Positions 17,902 to 25,592 of a DNA stretch of 64,000 nucleotides are shown here, piece after piece; position 1 is the first letter of the stretch; every line of letters begins with the position of its first letter. Made by a program: the position numbers and the translations under genes. The notes beneath the pieces are model-generated. The model was not told the DNA's origin. It saw nothing but the letters and a program-made list of their open reading frames with translations, and searched no databases. Source of the stretch: ZAX-1 sp046533095. Lineage in GTDB: Bacteria; Bacillota; Clostridia; Lachnospirales; Lachnospiraceae. Where the stretch lies: the NCBI GenBank assembly GCA_046533095.1, contig JAJQRA010000035.1, positions 117,707-181,706 of the forward strand, in the 5' to 3' direction.

Positions 17902-17912
17902 ATATCTAGTAT
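17867..17912 (+). other. 20-bp perfect-stem hairpin between lactonase and transporter genes
   Basis: atactagatatggaaattat (17867-17886) pairs perfectly with 17893-17912 around a six-base AAGAAC loop. There is no T-run, so it is more likely an mRNA-processing or stability element than a terminator. The upstream duplicate has an imperfect version. Confidence 0.8.
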
Positions 17913-17973
17913 CTAGCAAGGTTTATGTCGCATGTAGTTTAGTTTGATTCATATAGGATAGGAGGAATTATAA

Positions 17974-18612
17974 ATGGCAGATAATAATGAAATTATGGAA
18001 ACCAAAACAGTTGAGGCAAACGTAGCCCTTACGGGGATCGCTGACAACTCGCCTGTTGGAACATTCGTCTTTGTAATACTTTGCATTGCATTTTGGGCGG
18101 CAGACCTTGGAATGCTTGGCGAAGGTACCCAACTCGGGTTGGGACTGCTGTCGTTCGGTGTTTTTGTAACTTATGTTGCAACAGGTGTTGCCCTCACACT
18201 AAAGGGTGTCGGTGTCGGCGGAAACACCTACCACCTGTTTGGAGCGGTCTTCGGTGCTATTGGAGGTCTTTTCAATACGTTCGGGCCTATTTTTGCACAT
18301 CTGGGTATTCCGTTCGAAGGTAGAATTGCAGGCATTGCATTCACACTTGCGGGGTTATATCTTCTATGTATGCTGCCTGGTGTAGCACGATTTACGAAAG
18401 TTGACTTCTTTATCTTTTTCTTCGGTTTTCTTGGCGTTACAGGATCCGGGCTCGTCATCATAGGCGCCCTTCCACCTGCATTCAACATCTTTAACGGTTG
18501 GGCACTCTTTTTTGACGGAGTTGTAGGATTTTATTCGGTAATTGCAACAGTGCTTTCATTCTGTGGCGTGATCCTTCCGCTCGGACAACCGTTCATCAAG
18601 GCTAAGGCATAA
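17974..18612 (+). CDS. YaaH/GPR1/FUN34-family membrane transporter (acetate/succinate permease-like)
   Basis: 212-residue protein with six predicted membrane helices. It aligns by eye with SatP/YaaH: an N-terminal ADNSPVGT where the family has NPAPLGL, NTYHLFGAVFGAIGG in the middle, and NGWALFFDGVVGFYS with a terminal VILPLGQP. The family moves short-chain monocarboxylates such as acetate; here it may import the operon's substrate or export a short acid product. AGGAGG precedes the ATG. The NPxxLGL signature is altered (NSPVGTF), so specificity may differ from acetate. Confidence 0.75.
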   Translation: MADNNEIMETKTVEANVALTGIADNSPVGTFVFVILCIAFWAADLGMLGEGTQLGLGLLSFGVFVTYVATGVALTLKGVGVGGNTYHLFGAVFGAIGGLFNTFGPIFAHLGIPFEGRIAGIAFTLAGLYLLCMLPGVARFTKVDFFIFFFGFLGVTGSGLVIIGALPPAFNIFNGWALFFDGVVGFYSVIATVLSFCGVILPLGQPFIKAKA

Positions 18613-18640
18613 ATTGCGATAGTCATAGGAGGTGTAAATC

Positions 18641-19681
18641 ATGAAACGAATAGCAATAATGGGGGCAGGTTCCCTTGGTACGATAATAGGTGCAATGATG
18701 ACAAAAAATGGCATAGACGTTACGTTGGTCGATGCGAATAAGGCTCATGTCGATATGCTAAATCAAGTTGGAGCCACGGTAACGGGAAGCCTTGACCTAA
18801 AAGGCATTCCAGTAAAAGCAATCACCCCCGACAAGCTCGATGGTATATATGACATCGTGTATATTTTGACGAAACAATTGGCAAATGTGCCCGTAAGCAA
18901 GAGCTTACTGCCACATCTTTCGGATGAGAGCGTCATTTGCACATTACAAAACGGCATCCCGGAGGAAAACTTGAATGCACTCTATGGAAAAGAACGTGTT
19001 ATTGGTGGTGCTGTTGGCTGGGGAGCGACATGGGAAGCACCGGGCATCTCCCGTATGACGAGTGCATTATCCTCCATGAAGTACGATATTGGGGAACAGG
19101 AAGGAGACATCACACCTAGGGTAAGAGAGGTGGCTGAGATTTTAGGCAATGCTGGGGATGTAGTAATGGTCACGAACCTGGCTGGCATCAAGTGGACAAA
19201 GCTGATTCAAAATGCGGCGATGAGCGGCATGTCTGCGGCTCTTGGATGCGAATGGTCGGCGATCCTAGATGATGATAAAGCTACTAAAGCGGCGGCATAT
19301 ATCGGCGATGAATGTATAAGGGTTGTAAGGAAGCGTGAAATACTTCTTGAGAATATCGTAGAAGATTGGAGCTACTATTCTCTGGAGTTTCACGATAGCC
19401 ATAGCTTAAATAGTGCGATGAGCTGGATTAGGAAGTATTTTGAACCACACAGGAAACTGAAAGCTAGTATGCTTCAAGATATGGAAAAAGGAATCCCTTG
19501 TGAAATCGACTATATCGTAGGGCCAATATGCGAGTGGGGTAAAAAATTCGGAATTCTGACGCCAATATGCCAGACGGTTGTCGATATCGTCCATGAATTT
19601 GAAGCAGGGAAGATTCCGTTCCCGGATATGAGCCTGCTCGACCGGTTCGAATTTTATCCGATTCGTTCTTCAATGTATTAG
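18641..19681 (+). CDS. Ketopantoate reductase (ApbA/PanE)-family dehydrogenase
   Basis: 346-residue NAD(P)-dependent oxidoreductase. The Rossmann motif GAGSLGTIIG is at the N-terminus (about residues 8-17), the NGIPEE nucleotide/substrate loop is present, and the C-terminal helical domain follows, with LAGIKWTKLIQNAAMSG containing the family's catalytic Lys. It is somewhat longer than PanE (about 300 residues), and the operon holds no other pantothenate genes, so oxidation or reduction of another hydroxy/keto acid is more likely. AGGAGGTG precedes the ATG; the gene follows the transporter by 28 bases. Confidence 0.85.
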   Translation: MKRIAIMGAGSLGTIIGAMMTKNGIDVTLVDANKAHVDMLNQVGATVTGSLDLKGIPVKAITPDKLDGIYDIVYILTKQLANVPVSKSLLPHLSDESVICTLQNGIPEENLNALYGKERVIGGAVGWGATWEAPGISRMTSALSSMKYDIGEQEGDITPRVREVAEILGNAGDVVMVTNLAGIKWTKLIQNAAMSGMSAALGCEWSAILDDDKATKAAAYIGDECIRVVRKREILLENIVEDWSYYSLEFHDSHSLNSAMSWIRKYFEPHRKLKASMLQDMEKGIPCEIDYIVGPICEWGKKFGILTPICQTVVDIVHEFEAGKIPFPDMSLLDRFEFYPIRSSMY

Positions 19682-19695
19682 AGAGGAGAATAAAA

Positions 19696-20841
19696 ATGTT
19701 GATTGATAATACACAGTTCGAAGCCCTATTGCCTGCAGAAAGGCTCGATATCATCAATAAAAGATGCGAGCTTACGCAAGAAGACAAAAAGATCGTGACT
19801 GAATATGGAGCCCTTACGCTTGAAAAAGCAAATTCGATGGTCGAAAACTGCATTGGTACATTCCAGCTTCCATACTCGGTTATTACAAATGTCGTAGTTG
19901 ATGGGAAAGAGTATCTTGTACCTGTCGTAGGGGAAGAGCCATACGTGTTCCACTCAAGCTGTTCGGGAGCAGAGCTTGCGGCGACAAATGGTGGATTTAT
20001 TTCAAGTGACACGGGCTCGATCATGATAGGGCAGGTACAGATTCTCGATGTTACAAATCCTGAAACGGCAAGGCTTCGCATTCTTGAAAAAAAAGCTGAT
20101 GTTATAAAAATCGCCAACGATAGAGACCCTATGCTCGTGTCGGTCGGTGGTGGCTGTATCGATGTAGAAGTACGGGTATTAAGCGATGGTATAAGCGACA
20201 TGGTGGTTGTACATCTGCTTGTCGATGCCCGCGATGCAATGGGGGCGCAGGCGGTAAATGCAATGACAGAGGCCGTTTCACCTCTCCTTACAAAAATCAC
20301 AGGAGGAAGAACTACGATAAAAGTACTCTCTAACCTTGCCAACAAGAGGCTTGTACGCATAAGGACCCGCATCAAAAAAGAGGATCTGGGAGGGAGTCAG
20401 GGTGTGGACAAGATCGTATCGGCATACCATTTTGCAAAGACTGATCAGTACCGTGCTACAACAAACAACAAGGGTGTTATGAATGGGATAATTCCGGCTG
20501 TAATCGCAACGGGAAATGACACAAGAGCCGTTGAATCCGGTGCACACTCATATGCTGCCCGCAGTGGAAAGTACTCGCCCCTTACGATTTGGGAGAAAAA
20601 TGAAAATGGTGATTTGGAAGGGATGCTTGAAATGCCAATGGCGGTAGGAATTGTTGGAGGGACAACAAAAATCCATCCTCTTGCACAGCTTTCCCTAAAG
20701 ATCATGAAGGTGGATTCTGCAATTGAACTTGCAAAAGTATTGGCAACAGTTGGGATGTGCGCAAATCTCGGGGTACTAAAATCACTTACTACAGTTGGCC
20801 TTTTCTCTGATTTTAACGATCAACATAAGCGAAGCAAATAA
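19696..20841 (+). CDS. Class II (degradative) HMG-CoA reductase homologue lacking catalytic His and flap domain
   Basis: 381 residues, strongly similar throughout to class II HMG-CoA reductase of Pseudomonas mevalonii: ENCIGTFQLP, GEEPYVF (catalytic Glu81), LVDARDAMGA, NNKGVMNG (Lys259), ATGNDTRAVE (Asp275) and THPLAQLSL-type dimer residues. The family continues with a GHM catalytic His and an approximately 47-residue flap; here the frame ends right after NLGVLKSLTTVG with LFSDFNDQHKRSK. Neither other forward frame restores GHM, and only 16 bases separate the stop from the next start, so this is not a simple frameshift. The class II enzyme oxidises mevalonate to HMG-CoA; this variant may do a related or partial reaction. 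GAGAGGAG precedes the ATG. Confidence 0.88.
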   Translation: MLIDNTQFEALLPAERLDIINKRCELTQEDKKIVTEYGALTLEKANSMVENCIGTFQLPYSVITNVVVDGKEYLVPVVGEEPYVFHSSCSGAELAATNGGFISSDTGSIMIGQVQILDVTNPETARLRILEKKADVIKIANDRDPMLVSVGGGCIDVEVRVLSDGISDMVVVHLLVDARDAMGAQAVNAMTEAVSPLLTKITGGRTTIKVLSNLANKRLVRIRTRIKKEDLGGSQGVDKIVSAYHFAKTDQYRATTNNKGVMNGIIPAVIATGNDTRAVESGAHSYAARSGKYSPLTIWEKNENGDLEGMLEMPMAVGIVGGTTKIHPLAQLSLKIMKVDSAIELAKVLATVGMCANLGVLKSLTTVGLFSDFNDQHKRSK

Positions 20842-20857
20842 AGGAGAGGAGTTAATC

Positions 20858-21763
20858 ATGGCAAAGAAACTTATCATCACGGCAGCAGTAACCGGTGCGG
20901 TACATATCCCAAGCATGACGGATTATCTGCCCGATACGCCGGATAAGATCATAAAAAGTGCGGTTGAAGCAAACAAAGCCGGTGCCGCTGTCGTACATCT
21001 TCATGGGCGGGATCCTAAGGATGGCAGACCTAGCAGTGATGCTAAATTGATGAAATACATTACAGACGGTGTGAGGGAACAATGCGATGTCGTGGTTGGC
21101 ATCACCACCGGAGGAGCTATCGGCATGAACATTGAGGAGCGATTGGCGGCAGTTCCACTCTGCAAAGCGGAGCTTGGCTCCTGCAACGCAGGTTCGGTCA
21201 ACTTTTGCTTCTCCCCGATTGCCGACAAGATTAAGGAGCCCAAGTACGACTGGGAAATTCCCTTTGTCAAAAACACGTATACGGTTCCTTTTGCCAATAC
21301 ATTCAAAGATATCGAGGACTATATACGAGTTATGGGCGAACATGGGACAAAGCCCGAATTTGAAATATATGAAGTCGGCATGTTAAGCAATGTCGCTTAC
21401 TTTGTTAAGAAAGGCGTTATAAAAGGTTCAGTTTACCTCCAGTTTGTTTTAGGCATTATGGGTGGTCTGCCTGCGACTGTCGACAACCTTCTTTTCTTAT
21501 ACAATACGGCACAAAAGGTCTTAGGAGATGATTTTATCTGGTCTTGTGCTGCAGCTGGAAAGGATCAATTCAGTATTACCACTGTAGCCATGATTCTTGG
21601 AGGAAATGTGAGAGTCGGCCTGGAAGATAACCTCTACTTGTCTAAGGGGGTACTAGCAAAGTCAAACGCTGAAGCGATAACCAAAGTTGTCAATATTGCA
21701 AAACTGATGGAACGCGAGGTTGCCACACCCGATGAGGCGCGAGAGATTTTAGGATTAAGATAA
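20858..21763 (+). CDS. Beta-keto acid cleavage enzyme (BKACE, DUF849; Kce-like)
   Basis: 301-residue Zn-dependent TIM-barrel enzyme. BKACE proteins condense a beta-keto acid with acetyl-CoA and split it into acetoacetate and a new acyl-CoA; Kce of lysine fermentation is the founding member. Zn ligands HLH are at residues 47-49, followed by GRDPKDGRPS; GSCNAGSVNF and FEIYEVGML are also family motifs. The ATG at 20858 has GGAGAGGAG upstream. No other lysine-fermentation genes are here, so a different keto acid is expected. It is the last gene of the sigma-54 operon. Confidence 0.9.
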   Translation: MAKKLIITAAVTGAVHIPSMTDYLPDTPDKIIKSAVEANKAGAAVVHLHGRDPKDGRPSSDAKLMKYITDGVREQCDVVVGITTGGAIGMNIEERLAAVPLCKAELGSCNAGSVNFCFSPIADKIKEPKYDWEIPFVKNTYTVPFANTFKDIEDYIRVMGEHGTKPEFEIYEVGMLSNVAYFVKKGVIKGSVYLQFVLGIMGGLPATVDNLLFLYNTAQKVLGDDFIWSCAAAGKDQFSITTVAMILGGNVRVGLEDNLYLSKGVLAKSNAEAITKVVNIAKLMEREVATPDEAREILGLR

Positions 21764-21921
21764 GGATTAAAATAAGGACTAGAATAAAGATTAAAATAAG
21801 GTATATAAAACAAAAGTTAGATACAAAAAATAGCTTGCACGAGAACAGTATTTATACGAAAATAAATGTTGTTCTGTGTAAGCTATATCAATGTAGGGAT
21901 GGGTTTTCGAGTGGCATGATG

Positions 21922-23820
21922 TCAAGCGAGCATCTTCGTTAAAGTCTGCATGATGTCAGCAATATCTACTGGCTTTGCAAGGTGACCGTTCATTCCGGCT
22001 AAAAGTGCCTGATCGATATCTTCCTGATACGCATTTGCGGATAGTGCAACGATGGGAATACTTTTTGCATCTTCACGAGGCAATGTGCGCAAAGTCCGTG
22101 CAGCATCGTTTCCGTTCATGTTCGGCATCAGCAGATCCATAAATATAAAGTGATAATAATTTTCAGGGGAAACTTTAAACTTTTCAACTGCTTCCACACC
22201 GTCAACCGCTTCGTCAATTAGGGAATGGGTTTCCGATAACAATTCTGCCAAAACCATTCGGTTGATTTCAATGTCCTCAACGATCAAAATACGCTTTCCG
22301 GTTAGATCTGGAACATCAAACTCATTTTCATTCACGATATTAGTTGCCTTTTGCAGGGAAAGTGTAAAGGTGAAAGTCGAACCCTTGCCGGGGATGCTGT
22401 CAAAGGCAATCGTACTGCCCATCATCGCAATCAACTGTTGGCTGATTGCAAGGCCAAGGCCGGTTCCGCTGTGCTTCATTCCATCGGCGGTGCCTTGGTC
22501 AAATGCAATGAACAATCTGGATTTCTGCTCGTCCGTAATACCAATGCCATTATCTTTCACCGAAAATGTCGCTTCAATAGAAGCGTCAGTTTCTTCTTGA
22601 ATCGTTACTGTGAAATCGACCTTGCCGTCTTCTGGTGTAAATTTTAGGGCATTGCCCAGTAGGTTTAGCAGAATCTGCTTTAGCCTAAGCCTGTCCCCAA
22701 TTATGGCATCTTCGGGAAGAAAATTAATATTGTGTTCAAAGATAAGTCCCTTTTTGGCACAGCGGACGCTGATGATGTTGACAACTTCGTCCATTGCCCG
22801 GCGTAGGACAAAACGTTCGGATTCCACGTTTAGTTGGCCGGATTCGATGTTGGACATATCCAAAATATCATTTAAAATGCCAAGCAAATGGTCAGATGCC
22901 CCTAAAATTTTGTCAATGGAGGCATCGGATTTTTCTTTGTTTCCAGTTTTCTTGGCGATTTGAGCCATCCCAATAATTGCATTTAGCGGTGTTCGAATTT
23001 CATGGCTCATGCTGGCTAAAAATTTACTCTTTGCCTTGGATGCAGCCTCGGCTACAATGGTCTTTTCCTCTAATTCTTTCGTACGGGCTAAAACAGTGGT
23101 CTCTAGGTTGGCGTTCTGGTTTTCGAGCTCAATTTTTTTTACAAAGTTGGAAACATAGAGATTATAAATAAAAACAGAGATAAACACCGTAATTCCGGTA
23201 ATAATAAGCAGATTTGCACGCATATCGGTGAAAATCAGCTTGTCCCATGAGGAAAGAGAGGAAATATCCTTGATATCCTGTGTAAAAAACACGCTGCCAA
23301 TGGTATAAAGAAAAGCAAGGAGGATGGTTGCAATGCTCTGTTTCGGGTGTAAAATCGGGATCATCCCAATCATCAAGACAAGCATGATATAGCTGTTTAC
23401 ACCTTGCTGTGTGAGCACATTAACGGTGGAAAATGCAAGCTGTATGAGCGCATAGATATATAAAAGGCTCTGTACTAGAAACATTTTGCCACGGCGACTT
23501 TTGATTTTGCCTTTTCGGGCAAAAGCAAACAGAATCCAGTAAATAATCCCAAATAGGAGCGATGCAAGCGAAAGTATGATATAATATGGAAGGGAATTGA
23601 AGTTTGCCATAGAACCCGCCAACGCAACAATAGAATGTTGAGGGAGTAGTCCATTCACCACTTGAAGAATAATCTGAACAACGACGATGTAGATAGCAAG
23701 CCCATGCATCCGCTCAATGTTGGTGTCAAGTTGCTCCTCTGCAAAACGTGAACGGTATTCTTCTGGAACAAAAACAAATAGATTTGAAGTAAAATTGCGT
23801 TTTTTTGCCGTATCTGACAT
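21922..23820 (-). CDS. Membrane hybrid sensor histidine kinase with receiver domain
   Basis: 632-residue kinase. About six hydrophobic segments occupy residues 30-210, followed by a short coiled coil, HisKA (FLASMSHEIRTPLNAIIGMAQ), HATPase (DNGIGI, GTGLGLAIS) and a C-terminal receiver (ILIVEDIEINR, phospho-Asp in FMDLLMPNMNG). The ATG at 23820 is chosen; an in-frame TTG nine codons earlier overlaps the GGAAAGGA site. The integral-membrane sensor suggests a membrane or hydrophobic signal. It has no adjacent output regulator. It lies convergent to the BKACE operon. Confidence 0.92.
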   Translation of the reverse strand: MSDTAKKRNFTSNLFVFVPEEYRSRFAEEQLDTNIERMHGLAIYIVVVQIILQVVNGLLPQHSIVALAGSMANFNSLPYYIILSLASLLFGIIYWILFAFARKGKIKSRRGKMFLVQSLLYIYALIQLAFSTVNVLTQQGVNSYIMLVLMIGMIPILHPKQSIATILLAFLYTIGSVFFTQDIKDISSLSSWDKLIFTDMRANLLIITGITVFISVFIYNLYVSNFVKKIELENQNANLETTVLARTKELEEKTIVAEAASKAKSKFLASMSHEIRTPLNAIIGMAQIAKKTGNKEKSDASIDKILGASDHLLGILNDILDMSNIESGQLNVESERFVLRRAMDEVVNIISVRCAKKGLIFEHNINFLPEDAIIGDRLRLKQILLNLLGNALKFTPEDGKVDFTVTIQEETDASIEATFSVKDNGIGITDEQKSRLFIAFDQGTADGMKHSGTGLGLAISQQLIAMMGSTIAFDSIPGKGSTFTFTLSLQKATNIVNENEFDVPDLTGKRILIVEDIEINRMVLAELLSETHSLIDEAVDGVEAVEKFKVSPENYYHFIFMDLLMPNMNGNDAARTLRTLPREDAKSIPIVALSANAYQEDIDQALLAGMNGHLAKPVDIADIMQTLTKMLA

Positions 23821-23847
23821 GATTGAGTACCCATCCTTTCCACCCAA

Positions 23848-24205
23848 AGCAGGGCGAACAATATTAGGATCATTATAGCACTCAAAGCCTAAGGCGGCAA
23901 GGAAAAATTCAAGGCGACGATTTTGACGATTTCAACATTTTTCAATCAATAGTTCCTTTTCGTTGTTTTTCCAATAGATTTAAAGAGCTGATTATAATAC
24001 AATGAAAATACAAAGTCAAAGTTGCTCATGGTTTTACTTCGCTTTGAACACCTCCCGCCGTTGCGCTGGCACTTAGAATTGCGTTGTAGCCAAAACTGTT
24101 TACGGCGAGTTTGATTGCTTTTGGCAGTTTTTTGATTATATGAGAAATCTTGCACATCACAAAACAGTATATTGAAAAAATCTATGATTATAAGGAGAGA
24201 AAACT
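23848..24205. other. Divergent intergenic region between hybrid kinase and Fe-S protein
   Basis: It contains one short reverse-strand reading frame (24026-24157, listed separately) and otherwise AT-rich sequence expected to hold the two divergent promoters. I could not assign either promoter with confidence. Confidence 0.5.
24026..24157 (-). CDS. Possible 43-residue cationic peptide (uncertain)
   Basis: Reverse-strand ATG to TGA frame upstream of, and in the same direction as, the hybrid kinase gene. The product would be amphipathic and basic at the start (MCKISHIIKKLPKAIKLAV) with a small-residue-rich tail (AILSASATAGGVQSEVKP). No Shine-Dalgarno sequence is seen and another frame is open over the same bases, so this may be chance or the remnant of a longer gene. 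No family is recognised. Confidence 0.2.
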   Translation of the reverse strand: MCKISHIIKKLPKAIKLAVNSFGYNAILSASATAGGVQSEVKP

Positions 24206-24892
24206 ATGGTACGCAAAATAATTAAGATTGACGAGGAAAAATGCAACGGTTGTGGCCTGTGCGCCACAGCCTGTCACGAAGGGGCTATCGGTATGGTGGA
24301 TGGCAAGGCAAAACTACTTCGTGACGACTATTGCGATGGGCTTGGAAACTGTCTGCCAATTTGCCCGACAGGAGCGATTGCGTTTGTAGAGCGCGAAGCG
24401 GCAGAGTACAACGAGGAGGCGGTGAAGAAGAATATGAAAAAACAAGTCATGCGCGAAGAATGCCTCGGTTCTAACGCGCACGGCATTCAAAGAGCCACGG
24501 CAGACACCCAAACAAGTAGTGTGGCAAGTGAACTGCGGCAATGGCCTGTACAGATAAGACTTGTGCCTGTGGCTACACCGTATTTTGACAATGCAAACCT
24601 GCTTATCGCCGCTGACTGCGCCGCTTACGCGAGGGCAAACTTCCATACGGAATATATGCACGGCAAAATCACACTTATCGGTTGTCCAAAACTTGACAGT
24701 GTGGATTACAGCGAGAAACTGACCGAAATTATTGAAAGCAACAACATCAAGTCACTGACGATTGTGCGTATGGAAGTGCCATGTTGCAGTGGCATTGAAC
24801 AGGCGGCGATTACCGCACTGAAAAACTCCGGCAAGTTTATACCATGGCAGGTTGTCACGCTCATGATTGACGGAAGCGTCAAAGAAAATTAG
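24206..24892 (+). CDS. 2[4Fe-4S] ferredoxin-domain protein with C-terminal domain of unknown function
   Basis: 228-residue soluble protein. Residues 10-60 carry two Cys clusters, CNGCGLCATAC and a second C-x5-C-x3-C-x3-CP type cluster (CDGLGNCLPICP), enough for two Fe-S centres. The remaining ~140 residues contain further Cys residues (LIAADCAAYA, IGCPKLD, VPCCSGIE) suggestive of another redox or metal site. Related proteins in anaerobes often accompany hybrid-cluster proteins or electron-transfer systems, but none is adjacent here. GGAGAG precedes the ATG. Base composition is a little higher in G+C than the neighbours. The function is a redox carrier or sensor by inference. Confidence 0.8.
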   Translation: MVRKIIKIDEEKCNGCGLCATACHEGAIGMVDGKAKLLRDDYCDGLGNCLPICPTGAIAFVEREAAEYNEEAVKKNMKKQVMREECLGSNAHGIQRATADTQTSSVASELRQWPVQIRLVPVATPYFDNANLLIAADCAAYARANFHTEYMHGKITLIGCPKLDSVDYSEKLTEIIESNNIKSLTIVRMEVPCCSGIEQAAITALKNSGKFIPWQVVTLMIDGSVKEN

Positions 24893-25178
24893 GAAGGTAT
24901 CGATGTTGTGTTTCCAAGAGCAACCACAACCGCCCCTGTGGGACTTTTAGAATCTACAAATTGGAGGCAAAATCATTGATGTTTTTAGATCCATCATGGT
25001 ATAAATATTAAAGTGTCAGCTTCAAACTGAAGTCTGACATGGACCAATCTAACGAGTGACAGTCCCTAAGAAGGTAGCCAGAGAAAAGAATGGATCAGGA
25101 AAGTCAGACGAAATGATACTGCTGAAAATTTCTTGAATTTAAAGTAAAACATTTGTTGATATAAAACCAATTTCGGAA

Positions 25179-25377
25179 TATAATATAACTTATCAGAAGT
25201 TGCAGCGCAAGTTCTGATAAAAGGCGCATCTTTTGCGCCGTGAATCTGATTATAGGAAAGGTTTTATCTTCCTATAATATAACTTATCAGAAGTTGCAGC
25301 GCAAGTTCTGATAAAAGGCGCATCTTTTGCGCCGTGAATCTGATTATAGGAATAGCATTTTATTCCTATAATATAAC
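25179..25377. repeat. Tandem copies of a ~94-bp multi-hairpin palindromic element
   Basis: Units start at 25179, 25273 and (partial, 11 bp) 25367. Each holds the stem ttatcagaagttgc/gcaagttctgataa (one mismatch) and the stem GGCGCA/TGCGCC, with CCTATAAT and ATTATAGG forming an outer closing stem around both. No coding sequence is inside. The form resembles a small palindromic mobile or REP-like element rather than CRISPR. Confidence 0.85.
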
Positions 25378-25505
25378 TATAAAAATGAGGTTTACAGGTA
25401 AATCAAACTCACAAGGCAATACCGGAAGATAAGAACAATGACAGCAACTATTCAGTTACCCATCATATAAGCAGATGCTTAGGAAGGTATGGGATTGACA
25501 CAACT

Positions 25506-25548
25506 ATGCTCAGGAAGAGATTGATACATTTTCTTCCTGAGCATTTTG
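25506..25548 (+). terminator. 12-bp hairpin before the AraC-type response regulator
   Basis: ATGCTCAGGAAG (25506-25517) pairs perfectly with CTTCCTGAGCAT (25533-25544), followed by TTTTGG. It could be a leader terminator or attenuator, or mark the end of an upstream transcript. Confidence 0.55.
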
Positions 25549-25592
25549 GAAATTTTCTTATGAAATCAAGAGAGCTGATAAAGGGAGAAATT

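Larger units (their letters stand above)
24893..25592. other. 700-bp gene-free region with tandem palindromic repeats and an attenuator-like hairpin
   Basis: The first 285 bases show no supported gene. Two full ~94-bp repeat units and the start of a third follow (25179-25377), then about 130 bases of unassigned sequence and a 12-bp hairpin at 25506-25544 before the response-regulator gene. Confidence 0.7.

Noticed and set aside
20760..20858. Frameshift explaining the short HMG-CoA reductase
   Set aside because: Neither other frame encodes the GHM motif or flap, and the next gene starts 16 bases after the stop.
20858..21763. Lysine fermentation operon
   Set aside because: The BKACE enzyme is Kce-like, but no aminomutase, kdd or kal genes accompany it.
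25179..25377. CRISPR or transposase-bearing insertion sequence
   Set aside because: Units are long palindromic repeats without variable spacers and contain no reading frame.
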